DNA from: Fulvivirga lutea
GTDB lineage: Bacteria > Bacteroidota > Bacteroidia > Cytophagales > Cyclobacteriaceae
DNA length: 64,000 nt
Direction: 5' to 3'
Assembly (NCBI RefSeq): GCF_017068455.1
Contig: NZ_CP070608.1
Span: forward strand, 3,019,488-3,083,487
A program made the translations under genes and the position numbers. The notes beneath the pieces are model-generated. The model did not search any database and had not been told where the DNA came from. It saw only the letters and a list, made by a program, of their open reading frames with translations. Below are positions 42,008 to 50,784 of this stretch, piece by piece. Numbering within the stretch: position 1 is the first letter of the stretch; every line of letters starts with the position of its first letter.

Positions 42008-43435
42008 TTGCTATTCGATAATTATCCTATTCAACAACACTATGATGAGATGTTTGAAGAGAGCGGTTCATGTCGTTCTAATTATGTAGAGCTACGCGAG
42101 AAACTCGACAATTACTCAGACAAAAAGCTAAAGCAATTACAGCACAGCACAGACAAAGCCCAAAAATCAATGGGTATGACATTTAATGTCTATCACGATA
42201 GCAAAGGCATTGAAAAAATATTGCATCTGGATTTGATACCCAGGATAATAAAAGGCAGTGAATGGAAAGTAATCGATGAAGGTCTCCAGCAACGTATTGA
42301 AGCCATCAATTTGTTTTTGGATGATATTTACAAAGATCAAAAAATTCTAAAGGATAAGGTAGTGCCCAAGGAAATGATTCTTTCCAGCAGCGACTATCTT
42401 GACCCCTGTGTAGGGTTAAAACCTCCTAAAGGTATTTGGTGCCACATTACTGGCAGCGATATAGTTAGAGATGCTAAAGGACAGTTTTATGTTTTAGAAG
42501 ATAATTTACGATGCCCATCAGGTGTTTCGTATTTATTAGAAAATAGAGAAATTATTAAGCAGGCATTTCCTCAATTATTTGCGAGTTTGGGCGTAAGACC
42601 AGTATCAGAGTATCCTGGCAAGCTATTGAACATGTTAGAATACATGAGCGATAAGGAAAACCCTACAGTTGCTGTTCTAACACCGGGAATTCACAATTCA
42701 GCCTATTTTGAACACTCCTATTTGGCTCAACAAATGGGGGCAGAACTGGTAACAGGTCAAGATTTAATGGTGCAGGACAATAAAGTGTACATGCAAACCA
42801 CTAAAGGTCTTGAGCAAGTGGATTCCATTTATAGAAGGATTGATGACAAGTTCATAGACCCAATGGCGTTTAATCCTAAATCGCTGCTTGGTGTACCAGG
42901 TTTATTCGAAGCTTATAAAGCCGGTAACGTGGCAATAGCTAATGCGCCAGGTACTGGTGTTGCCGATGATAAGGCTGTTTACACCTATGTACCCAAAATT
43001 ATCAAGTACTATTTAGATCAGGATCCAATTATCGAAAATGTGCCAACCTACATGTGCTCCGAAAAAGATGATTTGCAGTATGTTTTAGAAAACATTAAAG
43101 ATCTGGTAGTGAAGGAAACCAATGCTGCGGGTGGTTATGGTATGTTAATTGGACCAAAAGCTACCACAGAAGAGCACGAAAAATTTAAGAAATTGGTGAA
43201 AGCGACCCCAAGAAATTACATAGCTCAACCTACCCTTTCACTCTCTACTGTCCCCACTTTTGGTGAAGAGGGATTTGCACCGCGCCACGTGGACTTAAGA
43301 CCATATGCTTTATATGGTAAGTCTATTGATATTATTCCCGGAGCACTTACAAGAGTTGCCATGGTGAAAGATTCTTTAGTGGTTAACTCCTCGCAAGGTG
43401 GCGGTAGTAAAGATACGTGGGTATTATTCGATTAA
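42008..43435 (+). CDS. Circularly permuted ATP-grasp protein, Anbu cluster (TTG start)
   Basis: 475 residues, DUF404/DUF407 (circularly permuted ATP-grasp) family. Marks include YDEMFEESG at the start, RIIKGSEWKVIDEGLQQR, DLIPR, LEDNLRCPSGVSYLLENR, VKETNAAGGYGM and an ATP-grasp end with LRPYALYGK and SQGGGSKDTW. Such enzymes form peptide-type bonds. The TTG start at 42008 is preferred because the family begins with FDNY..; the next in-frame ATG (42050) would cut this off, and an in-frame stop lies at 41987. It is the first gene of the Anbu operon, followed 18 nt later by the alpha-E gene. Confidence 0.88.
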   Translation: MLFDNYPIQQHYDEMFEESGSCRSNYVELREKLDNYSDKKLKQLQHSTDKAQKSMGMTFNVYHDSKGIEKILHLDLIPRIIKGSEWKVIDEGLQQRIEAINLFLDDIYKDQKILKDKVVPKEMILSSSDYLDPCVGLKPPKGIWCHITGSDIVRDAKGQFYVLEDNLRCPSGVSYLLENREIIKQAFPQLFASLGVRPVSEYPGKLLNMLEYMSDKENPTVAVLTPGIHNSAYFEHSYLAQQMGAELVTGQDLMVQDNKVYMQTTKGLEQVDSIYRRIDDKFIDPMAFNPKSLLGVPGLFEAYKAGNVAIANAPGTGVADDKAVYTYVPKIIKYYLDQDPIIENVPTYMCSEKDDLQYVLENIKDLVVKETNAAGGYGMLIGPKATTEEHEKFKKLVKATPRNYIAQPTLSLSTVPTFGEEGFAPRHVDLRPYALYGKSIDIIPGALTRVAMVKDSLVVNSSQGGGSKDTWVLFD

Positions 43436-43453
43436 ATTAAAAAGAGAACTTAT

Positions 43454-44434
43454 ATGTTAAGCAGAGTTGCTGATTCAATATTTTGGTTAGGAAGATACAC
43501 TGAAAGAGCTGAAAATTATGCTCGTTTCATTGACGTCAATTTCAATTTATCCCTCGATTTACCTCCCGGTATAGAAGAGCAGTGGGATCCACTAATCCAA
43601 GCTACGGCAGGTATGGAGCAATACACCGAGTTATTTGGTGATAAAAAGACCAGATCAAATGCCATCTATTTCCTGGCTTTTGATGAGCGTAATCCTAATT
43701 CAATCATATCATCAGTCACATTCGCACGTGAAAATGCACGAATTGTTCGGGAAAACATACCAAGGGAAACATGGGAGGTACTTAACGAATTACATTACTA
43801 CGTTCAAGAAGCTTATAGCCAGAAAATCTGGAAGAAAGAAGACCCTAAACATTGTTTTAAGCACATAAAAAATCAAATACAATTGCTAAATGGTATAGCC
43901 TATGATAATGTACCGAGAACTCAAGGTTGGTATTTCTCTCAACTAGGCAAATACATGGAGCGTGCAGATAAAACGTCCAGAATATTAGATGTAAAGTATC
44001 ATTTTTTACTTCCTTCTGTAGCTGATGTGGGCAGTCCATTAGACTTTCTGCACTGGGTCGCATTGCTTAAGTCAGTAAGTGCATTTAATTCTTACAGGCG
44101 TTTGTATGGTAATATTAAACCGGATTTAATAGTTAATTATTTGGTACTTAACCGTTATTTCCCCCGTTCTGTACTTTTTTGCCTCATTGAAGTAGAAGAA
44201 TGTCTGCATGCTATTTCCGAATCTAAACATGGATTTTCCAATGCAGCAGAGAAGGCTATTGGTAGCTTGCGTTCAGACTTAGAATTCGCAGATATCAACG
44301 ATATTTTTGATATAGGGCTGCATGAATACTTAGATCAGCTTCAATTGAGATTAAATAGTATATCGGATAGTATTTATGACCAGTATTTCAAAATTCAACC
44401 TAACTTCACCGAACAATTTCAAACTCAAGAATGA
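43454..44434 (+). CDS. Alpha-E domain protein, Anbu cluster
   Basis: 326 residues, DUF403/alpha-E family, all helical. Starts MLSRVADSIFWLGRYTERAENYAR, a near-invariant opening of the family, with YMERADKTSRILDVKY in the middle. It is usually encoded directly after the permuted ATP-grasp gene and is thought to work with it in forming or processing a peptide-like product; the reaction is unproven. The next gene (Anbu) starts 4 nt before its stop. Confidence 0.9.
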   Translation: MLSRVADSIFWLGRYTERAENYARFIDVNFNLSLDLPPGIEEQWDPLIQATAGMEQYTELFGDKKTRSNAIYFLAFDERNPNSIISSVTFARENARIVRENIPRETWEVLNELHYYVQEAYSQKIWKKEDPKHCFKHIKNQIQLLNGIAYDNVPRTQGWYFSQLGKYMERADKTSRILDVKYHFLLPSVADVGSPLDFLHWVALLKSVSAFNSYRRLYGNIKPDLIVNYLVLNRYFPRSVLFCLIEVEECLHAISESKHGFSNAAEKAIGSLRSDLEFADINDIFDIGLHEYLDQLQLRLNSISDSIYDQYFKIQPNFTEQFQTQE

Positions 44435-45186
44435 CATATTGTTTAGGCATATTTAGCAAAGAAGGTATAATCGGACTCGCTGACACACGAATAACTTCAG
44501 GCAGCGATACCACAACCTCTAAAAAGATTTTTACCGTGCAGCGGGATAAGCACTCCTATTTTATCATGACTTCAGGGTTACGCTCTGTCAGAGATAAGGC
44601 CATTACCTATTTTAGTGAAGTTATTGAAGATCAAGACAAAGAGTTTAACAAGCTATATAAGGCAGTAAACAAATTTGGCGATCAGGTAAAGCGAGTGGCT
44701 GAAGAAGATAAAAAAAACCTCGATGCTGCAGGTCTCAACTTCAATTTATCTGCCATAGTAGGTGGCCAGTTGGAAGAGGACAAAGAACCGAAGCTTTACC
44801 TGCTGTATCCGCAGGGAAATTGGATTGAAATTGGAGAAGGTACCCCTTTTGTGATTATTGGAAATTCAGGTTTCGGCACTCCCATCTTAAAAAGGTCCTT
44901 AACCTTTAATTCAAGCTTAGAGTTTGGCCTGAAGAGTGGTTTTTTATCGTTTGATGCGACCAGAATATCTGCCAATGATGTGGACTACCCTATTGATACT
45001 GTTGTATTGAAAAAAGATCAATTTCAATTAATTGAGCATCGGTTCGAAGAAAAAGACCTTGGCCACATTGCTGATTTTTGGAATAATAAGCTAAGTGCTG
45101 CCATAGACAAGCTACCAGCAGACAAATTGAATAACGCGATTAACGTTACTCAAGAACATACTCCAAAACCTGTGAATGAAACTTAA
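44431..45186 (+). CDS. Anbu proteasome-like protease
   Basis: 251 residues, an N-terminal nucleophile hydrolase of the Anbu (ancestral beta subunit) type. After Met removal Thr becomes the N-terminal nucleophile (MTYCLGIFS). Asp18 in LADTRIT and a Lys at 31/32 (TSKKIF) fit the proteasome-type triad, and GNSGFGTPILKRSL matches the later Ser-Gly region. It probably assembles into a ring or spiral and cleaves a specific substrate. The same operon encodes the ATP-grasp, alpha-E and transglutaminase partners (4- and 11-nt overlaps). Confidence 0.9.
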   Translation: MTYCLGIFSKEGIIGLADTRITSGSDTTTSKKIFTVQRDKHSYFIMTSGLRSVRDKAITYFSEVIEDQDKEFNKLYKAVNKFGDQVKRVAEEDKKNLDAAGLNFNLSAIVGGQLEEDKEPKLYLLYPQGNWIEIGEGTPFVIIGNSGFGTPILKRSLTFNSSLEFGLKSGFLSFDATRISANDVDYPIDTVVLKKDQFQLIEHRFEEKDLGHIADFWNNKLSAAIDKLPADKLNNAINVTQEHTPKPVNET

Positions 45187-45988
45187 GATCAAACATACAA
45201 CCAGCTATTTATATCAAGATAAAGTCTTTCCTGAACCTCATCATCTATACTTCTATCCTCAGAATAGAAGTTACTTAACTGTTCTTGATCATACTATAGA
45301 AATCGCTCCAAAACCTGATGGCAGGGCAATTAGGCTAGATGTAGAGAATAATAGTTATGAGCAATGTTGGTTTAACAATCTTACAGATCAATTAACTGTA
45401 AATGTATTAATGACCCTCGAAGTTTCTGAGTTAAACCAGTTCAATTTTTTAGTAGAAGAAAAGTCAAAAACGAATCATACCAGTGCTATCAAATTGTATT
45501 TAGAGCATCAGCTTTTGCTAAATGAAGAGTTAGTAAGTTGGCTGGAAGATGTTGAAAATAATAACCCGGTACAGTTTGTTGGGGCATTGTGTCACAAGAT
45601 CCATAAAAAGTGGGATCATACTACAAGTTATTCCCCAGATTTACTAGACCCTAATAGCTGCTTTAATTCAGACGCTGCATCATGTAGAGACCTGGCATGG
45701 ATGATGATCCAAATGTTAAGACACAAAGGTTATCCTGCCAGGTTTGTAAGTGGTTATAGTTACAACCCTGAAATAACGGGCCACGAACTACACGCTTGGG
45801 TAGAGGTTTGGGTGGCCGGAGCCGGATGGATCGGAATAGACCCATCTTCAGGTTTATTTATTACTGAACTTTATATACCTCTCGCCACGAGTTATCATCC
45901 CGTTAATACACTGCCTGTGCAAGGCTCATTTAGAGGTAATGGAACTTCAGAACTTCAAACCAAAGTAGATATTGATCTTATAGATTGA
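45176..45988 (+). CDS. Transglutaminase-like protein, Anbu cluster
   Basis: 270 residues. N-terminal bacterial transglutaminase-like domain (KLKIKHTTSYLYQDKV..LYFYP), then the catalytic core with Cys170 (ASCRDLAWMMIQ), His206 (HELHAWVEVW) and Asp222 (WIGIDPSSG), the complete triad. No signal peptide, so cytoplasmic. In Anbu operons this protein is usually the fourth partner and likely acts as a protease or amide-forming enzyme on the same product. It overlaps Anbu by 11 nt and ends only 10 nt before the convergent peroxiredoxin gene. Confidence 0.9.
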   Translation: MKLKIKHTTSYLYQDKVFPEPHHLYFYPQNRSYLTVLDHTIEIAPKPDGRAIRLDVENNSYEQCWFNNLTDQLTVNVLMTLEVSELNQFNFLVEEKSKTNHTSAIKLYLEHQLLLNEELVSWLEDVENNNPVQFVGALCHKIHKKWDHTTSYSPDLLDPNSCFNSDAASCRDLAWMMIQMLRHKGYPARFVSGYSYNPEITGHELHAWVEVWVAGAGWIGIDPSSGLFITELYIPLATSYHPVNTLPVQGSFRGNGTSELQTKVDIDLID

Positions 45989-45998
45989 CTTCTATTGG

Positions 45999-46577
45999 TT
46001 AAATGACTTTATCATATTCTTTTCCATTCGCAAAAGATATAATTTCATCTACCAACATTCTACTATTCAAGCGTTCTGAGTAGTGCAACTTTCTTATAAT
46101 CAGATCTTCATCTAATAAGAATTCCGCTGGCATTGTTTTAATGGATTCATCACCAGCCATTAAATGCATAGGAACTCCAGTTTTACCCGCTCTTATAGCC
46201 GTCTGTACAAAGGTAGTGATATGACTTACAGCTGATTTATAACCTGATTTTTCGATTCCATATGCTTTGTACCAGGTATTCTCAGGGTCTGAGATAATAG
46301 GAACGGGTGACACCTCTTTATGGAATGTACTTCTTAATATGATTTCCTTTTTTGATTCGAAGAAGAAAATCATTTCCATATTATTCAACTCCTTTTTTGC
46401 ATACAATTTTGTGAGTGCATGCACTCGCATATTACAAAAAGGGCAACCAGCATGCCTGTAAAAACCTATTAAGGTTTTTTTACCTTTATAATCTTCCAGA
46501 TTGATTTGTCTTCCAAAAACATCCGTTAGATTGAATATGGGTGCTGTTATTTCTGATTGAAGTCTATTATTGTTCAT
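45999..46577 (-). CDS. Peroxiredoxin-like AhpC/TSA protein
   Basis: 192 residues, thioredoxin fold of the AhpC/TSA type. The active-site-like segment is GFYRHAGCPFCNMR with Cys45 and Cys48 (CPFC), instead of the usual PxxxTxxC of true peroxiredoxins, so it may act as a thiol oxidoreductase or an atypical peroxidase. A VPMHLMAG and LLDEDLIIRKLHYSERL region is typical of the peroxiredoxin-like group. Cytoplasmic, no signal. It lies downstream of a second peroxiredoxin gene on the same strand, separated by a strong hairpin. Confidence 0.8.
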   Translation of the reverse strand: MNNNRLQSEITAPIFNLTDVFGRQINLEDYKGKKTLIGFYRHAGCPFCNMRVHALTKLYAKKELNNMEMIFFFESKKEIILRSTFHKEVSPVPIISDPENTWYKAYGIEKSGYKSAVSHITTFVQTAIRAGKTGVPMHLMAGDESIKTMPAEFLLDEDLIIRKLHYSERLNSRMLVDEIISFANGKEYDKVI

Positions 46578-46629
46578 GTTTATATATACGTATTTAATTG
46601 TATCTGCAGATGTTTTAAAATAGTTGGCA

Positions 46630-46672
46630 CTTACACAAAAGGCTAAGTAATCTACTTAGCCTTTTGTGTAAG
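46630..46672 (-). terminator. Very stable hairpin after the 1-Cys peroxiredoxin gene
   Basis: A perfect 20-bp inverted repeat (46630-46649 with 46653-46672) around a 3-nt loop, with A-rich and T-rich flanks (CACAAAAGG / CCTTTTGTG), 16 nt after the stop of the peroxiredoxin gene at 46689. It should stop transcription from either side. Confidence 0.75.
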
Positions 46673-46688
46673 AAATAATAAATATAAA

Positions 46689-47324
46689 TTACTTATCTGG
46701 TTGAGGCGTCATCCTCAAATATGGTTTAATAACGGTATGTCCTTTTGGAAATTTAGCCGGTATATCCTCTGTTTTAATGGCAGGAACCACTACCACGTCC
46801 TGACCTTGCTGCCAATCTGCTGGCGTAGCTACACTGAAGTTTGCCGTTAATTGCAAAGAATCGATAACTCTAAGTATTTCAGCAAAGTTTCTTCCTGTAC
46901 TTGCCGGGTAAGTAATAGAAGCTTTAATCTTTTTATCAGGGCCAATGAAAAATACGGATCTAACGGTGGCTGTTGCAGAGGCATTTGGATGTATCATATC
47001 ATACGCTGTTGCTACAACTCTATCAGGATCAGCTATAATTGGAAAATTAACCACAGTGTTTTGTGTTTCATTAATGTCTTTTATCCACCCCTGATGTGAC
47101 TCTAAATCATCAACACTAACTGCTAATACCTTTGTATTGCGTTTTTCAAATTCAGATTTTAGTTGCGCTGTTCGCCCTAACTCAGTAGTACAAACTGGTG
47201 TATAATCAGCAGGGTGAGAATATAAAATACCCCAGCTATCACCTAGCCACTGATGAAAATCAATTTTTCCCTCTGTTGTTTCTACCTGAAAATCCGGAGC
47301 GTCATCTCCTAATCTTAATGCCAT
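46689..47324 (-). CDS. 1-Cys peroxiredoxin (Prx6 type)
   Basis: 211 residues. The Prx6 signature is complete: HPADYTPVCTTELG with the peroxidatic Cys45, the conserved Thr and an Arg in ATVRSVFFIGPD. The C-terminal dimer region ends PADWQQGQDVVVVPAIK and GHTVIKPYLRMTPQ, typical of Prx6. It reduces peroxides in the cytoplasm with an external reductant. The upstream region (47325-47440) carries inverted repeats that could bind a peroxide-sensing regulator. Confidence 0.93.
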   Translation of the reverse strand: MALRLGDDAPDFQVETTEGKIDFHQWLGDSWGILYSHPADYTPVCTTELGRTAQLKSEFEKRNTKVLAVSVDDLESHQGWIKDINETQNTVVNFPIIADPDRVVATAYDMIHPNASATATVRSVFFIGPDKKIKASITYPASTGRNFAEILRVIDSLQLTANFSVATPADWQQGQDVVVVPAIKTEDIPAKFPKGHTVIKPYLRMTPQPDK

Positions 47325-47448
47325 ATTATTAGAATTTAGTGGGTTAATAAATGTTCTGTTATAGAACGCTACAGGGACTATAGAAGTTTACTAATTGTAT
47401 TAAGTAATTAATAATACATATGTGTAGCTCCAAAATAGCTTAGAAACA

Positions 47449-47478
47449 AAAAGCCCTGACAAAACTGTCAGGGCTTTT
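47449..47478 (-). terminator. Terminator of the thrS-infC-rpmI-rplT operon
   Basis: AAAAGCCCTGACA pairs perfectly with TGTCAGGGCTTTT around a 4-nt loop, 23 nt after the rplT stop; on the minus strand it ends in a T run. Confidence 0.85.
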
Positions 47479-47501
47479 AAATACAGATCGTGGTTAAACG
47501 T

Positions 47502-47849
47502 TTATTTGCTTACTTTCTTTACAATTGCTTCGAAAGCCTCTGGATGATTCATTGCTAAGTCAGCTAGTACCTTTCTGTTTAGATCGATATTAGCTTTCTT
47601 TAAATTACCCATTAATTGAGAATAAGACATTCCGTGCATTCTAGCTCCAGCATTAATACGCTGAATCCATAATTTTCTAAAATCTCTTTTCTTAGCTTTT
47701 CTATCGCGGTAAGCGTAAGTCCAACCTTTTTCGACAGCGTTTTTAGCTACTGTCCATACATTACTTCTTCTTCCCCAATAACCTTTAGCGGCTTTAAGGA
47801 TTCTTTTTCTTCTAGCTTTTGAAGCTACGTGATTAACTGATCTTGGCAT
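47502..47849 (-). CDS. rplT: 50S ribosomal protein L20
   Basis: 115 residues, highly basic: [28 protein letters not shown] at the N-terminus, and the C-terminal globular part with [32 protein letters not shown]. Binds 23S rRNA early in 50S assembly. It is the last gene of the thrS-infC-rpmI-rplT order known from many bacteria. The 102-nt gap to rpmI (47850-47951) could hold a regulatory structure, since L20 represses this operon in other bacteria, but I see no distinct fold. Confidence 0.97.
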   Translation of the reverse strand: MPRSVNHVASKARRKRILKAAKGYWGRRSNVWTVAKNAVEKGWTYAYRDRKAKKRDFRKLWIQRINAGARMHGMSYSQLMGNLKKANIDLNRKVLADLAMNHPEAFEAIVKKVSK

Positions 47850-47951
47850 TTTTTTTAATTGTTTTTGACTATTGGCGTCCTAATTGAATAGAATCTTTGC
47901 TGGTGCCTAATAATCGGGTTAAAATTTAAAACCTGAGTATTGAACTTTAAA

Positions 47952-48146
47952 CTAGATGTTTAACTGTTCTTTGATACTCTTTTCATCTGACTTATGAACT
48001 AATGTCATATGGGTCAGATTTCTTTTCTGCTTTGTTTCTTTTTTAGTCAAGATATGGCTCTTAAAAGCGTGCTTACGCTTTATCTTGCCAGTACCTGTAA
48101 GCTTGAATCTCTTCTTCGCTCCTGACTTAGTTTTAACTTTTGGCAT
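47952..48146 (-). CDS. rpmI: 50S ribosomal protein L35
   Basis: 64 residues, typical L35: [30 protein letters not shown], then [14 protein letters not shown]. Very basic. It follows infC with a 28-nt gap and precedes rplT. No Shine-Dalgarno is seen before its ATG, in contrast to infC. Confidence 0.96.
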   Translation of the reverse strand: MPKVKTKSGAKKRFKLTGTGKIKRKHAFKSHILTKKETKQKRNLTHMTLVHKSDEKSIKEQLNI

Positions 48147-48174
48147 TTTATATAATTATTATCGATCTGTATTC

Positions 48175-48735
48175 TTATTTCTTTTTAGCCGGTTTAGGCG
48201 CTACGAACATAATCATTCGTTTACCTTCCAACTTAGGTAGTTGTTCTACCTTACCATAGTCTTCAAGCGCTTGAGCAAATTTTAATAATAAGATTTCTCC
48301 ACGCTCTTTAAAAACAATGGTTCTTCCTACGAAGTGAACATAAGCTTTAACCTTAGATCCTTCTTTTAGAAAGTTAATCGCATGGTTTAATTTAAAATTA
48401 AAGTCATGCTCCTCGGTGTTAGGCCCAAAACGGATTTCTTTGATTACCGTTTTTTGAGCTTTCGCCTTTATCTCTTTCTGTTTTTTCTTTTGTTCGTACT
48501 TGAACTTTGAGTAATCAATGATTTTACAAACCGGAGGATCTGCCTTTGGTGATATTTCCACTAAGTCTAGATTCTGTTGCTTAGCCAGTTCTAGTGCTTT
48601 ACTTATGGGATATACATCTACCTTAACATTTTCACCAACAACCCTCACATTGCGAGCAGTTATAAGTTCATTAACTCTATAGGGCTCTTCTACTCTCCCT
48701 CGAGGCCCTCTTCTCTGAAATCTTTGTTTACTAAT
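48175..48735 (-). CDS. infC: Translation initiation factor IF-3 (ATT start)
   Basis: 186 residues if read from ATT at 48735. The N-domain includes [52 protein letters not shown], followed by the C-domain [28 protein letters not shown] and [13 protein letters not shown] later GTG (48648) would remove 29 residues that are plainly conserved. The ATT has AAAGGAGG 5 nt before it. This rare start is used by infC in many bacteria, where IF-3 discriminates against non-AUG starts and so represses its own synthesis. Position between thrS and rpmI fits the usual operon. Confidence 0.95.
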   Translation of the reverse strand: MSKQRFQRRGPRGRVEEPYRVNELITARNVRVVGENVKVDVYPISKALELAKQQNLDLVEISPKADPPVCKIIDYSKFKYEQKKKQKEIKAKAQKTVIKEIRFGPNTEEHDFNFKLNHAINFLKEGSKVKAYVHFVGRTIVFKERGEILLLKFAQALEDYGKVEQLPKLEGKRMIMFVAPKPAKKK

Positions 48736-48740
48736 TGTTA

Positions 48741-48748
48741 CCTCCTTT
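48741..48748 (-). promoter_or_regulatory. infC: Strong Shine-Dalgarno before the ATT start of infC
   Basis: AAAGGAGG on the minus strand, 5 nt before ATT. It defines the infC start and is much stronger than any site before ATG genes in this window. Confidence 0.85.
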
Positions 48749-48848
48749 AGTTTACCTTGAAAAAACAGTTTGCAAATATCAACATATATTTTCGTTAATC
48801 AAAAAGTATAAAATCTTTTTAAATATTGATCAACAGTTGATTTATCGA

Positions 48849-50783
48849 TTAAATTGAGACATTTTTTTCAAAATGTCCAATGAACTCTTCAATACTCATA
48901 CTTCCTAAGTCCCCCTCTCCATGTCGTCTAACAGAAATTTCTCTATTAGCTTCTTCCTTCTCCCCTACAATCAGCATGAAAGGTACTTTTTTAACTTCAG
49001 CATCACGTATCTTTCTACCAATCTTTTCATCTCTACTATCCAAGAATCCTCTAATATCTTTTTCATTGAGCAAAGTCTTCAATTCCTCCGCATAGGTATG
49101 ATACTTTTCAGATATAGGTAGTATAGCAATTTGATCTGGCGCAAGCCATAGTGGAAAATTACCGGCACAATGTTCAATTAGCACAGCCACAAATCGTTCC
49201 ATAGAACCAAATGGTGCACGGTGAATCATTACCGGCCTGTGCTTTTGATTATCAGAGCCTGTATATTCTAATTCAAATCGCTCAGGTAAAGTATAATCCA
49301 CCTGTATAGTTCCCAATTGCCAACTTCTACCCAAAGCATCTTTCACCATAAAATCCAGTTTAGGGCCATAAAATGCAGCTTCACCTTCAACAGAAACTGT
49401 AATTAGGCCGCGCTCATCGGCTGCTTCCTGTATCTCTCTCTCAGCACGATCCCACAACTCATCTTTACCTATATATTTAGCTTTATTATTTTGATCACGC
49501 AATGAAACCTGAGCGGTGTAGTTTTCAAACCCTAGTGCTTTGAAAGTGTACAACACAAGGTCTATTACTTTGACAAACTCGTTCTTAACCTGATCTGGCC
49601 TGCAAAATATGTGGGCATCATCTTGAGTAAAACCTCTTACTCTTGTTAGGCCGTGCAACTCACCACTTTGCTCATAACGATAAACCGTTCCAAACTCTGC
49701 AAGTCTTACTGGCAGATCTTTATACGACCTTGGTTTTGAATTATATATTTCACAATGGTGAGGGCAGTTCATTGGTTTTAACAAGAACTCCTCATCTTCA
49801 TTCGGTGTCTTTATTGGCTGAAATGAATCAGCACCGTATTTTTCATAGTGCCCTGAAGTTACGTACAGCTGCTTGGAACCAATATGCGGTGTAACTACCG
49901 GATCATAGCCTGCTTTTACCTGGGCTTTACGCATAAAGTTCTCAAGCCTCTCTCGAAGAATTGTTCCTTTAGGTAACCATAGAGGCAGACCCATGCCCAC
50001 CTTCTCAGAGAAAGTGAATAGTTCTAATTCTTTACCAAGCTTTCTATGATCTCTTTTTTTAGCTTCTTCTAACCTTTCCAAGTATTCAGAAAGCTCCTTT
50101 TGCTTAGGAAATGTGATGCCATAGATACGTGTTAGCTGCTTTCTGGTCTCATCTCCGCGCCAGTAGGCACCTGCAACACTCATTAACTTTATTGCTTTTA
50201 TCAGCCCTGTATGAGGTATATGCGGCCCACGGCACAAATCTGTAAAATTACCTTGCTGATAAAATGTAATTGTTCCATCTTCCAAGTCATTGATGAGCTC
50301 TATTTTGTACTCATCGCCCTTATCTTTGAAGTATTTAAGTGCATCAGATTTTGAAATTTCACTTCTGGAAAATTCATTCTTATTGCGTGCAAGTTCGGTC
50401 ATCTTCTTTTCAACAGCCGCTAGCTCTTCATCGCCAAAATCAAGATCACCTAAATCCACATCATAATAAAATCCGTTTTCAATGGGTGGGCCAATTCCAA
50501 ATTTTACCCCAGGATATAATTCTTCTAACGCCTCTGCTAAAACGTGAGCAGAAGAATGCCAAAACGTTGACTTACCTTCCTGATCATTCCAGGTTAAGAG
50601 TTGTACTGTAGCATCTTCATTTATAGGCCTTGAAGAATCCCACACTTCTCCATTCACTTTCGCAGATAATACATTTCTGGCGAGGCCTTCACTAATGCTC
50701 ATGGCCACATCATGGCTGGTAACCCCTTTATTAAACTCTTTAATTGTCCCGTCAGGGAGAGTGATTTTAATCATTCCGCTCAT
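48849..50783 (-). CDS. thrS: Threonyl-tRNA synthetase
   Basis: 644 residues, full length. Domains in order: TGS (1-65), editing domain with HSSAH (His76, His80) and later CRGPHIPH, class II catalytic core with [12 protein letters not shown] (zinc Cys), [15 protein letters not shown], and [20 protein letters not shown], and an anticodon-binding domain ending in the C-terminal part. Charges tRNA-Thr and removes misattached Ser. It starts 1 nt after the TPR lipoprotein stop, so it may also be expressed from the DUF5686 promoter. No leader or T-box is visible. Confidence 0.97.
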   Translation of the reverse strand: MSGMIKITLPDGTIKEFNKGVTSHDVAMSISEGLARNVLSAKVNGEVWDSSRPINEDATVQLLTWNDQEGKSTFWHSSAHVLAEALEELYPGVKFGIGPPIENGFYYDVDLGDLDFGDEELAAVEKKMTELARNKNEFSRSEISKSDALKYFKDKGDEYKIELINDLEDGTITFYQQGNFTDLCRGPHIPHTGLIKAIKLMSVAGAYWRGDETRKQLTRIYGITFPKQKELSEYLERLEEAKKRDHRKLGKELELFTFSEKVGMGLPLWLPKGTILRERLENFMRKAQVKAGYDPVVTPHIGSKQLYVTSGHYEKYGADSFQPIKTPNEDEEFLLKPMNCPHHCEIYNSKPRSYKDLPVRLAEFGTVYRYEQSGELHGLTRVRGFTQDDAHIFCRPDQVKNEFVKVIDLVLYTFKALGFENYTAQVSLRDQNNKAKYIGKDELWDRAEREIQEAADERGLITVSVEGEAAFYGPKLDFMVKDALGRSWQLGTIQVDYTLPERFELEYTGSDNQKHRPVMIHRAPFGSMERFVAVLIEHCAGNFPLWLAPDQIAILPISEKYHTYAEELKTLLNEKDIRGFLDSRDEKIGRKIRDAEVKKVPFMLIVGEKEEANREISVRRHGEGDLGSMSIEEFIGHFEKNVSI

Positions 50784-50784
50784 A

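Noticed and set aside
48646-48648. GTG as start of infC
   Set aside because: Would drop 29 residues that belong to the IF-3 N-domain and ignore the strong SD at 48741-48748.
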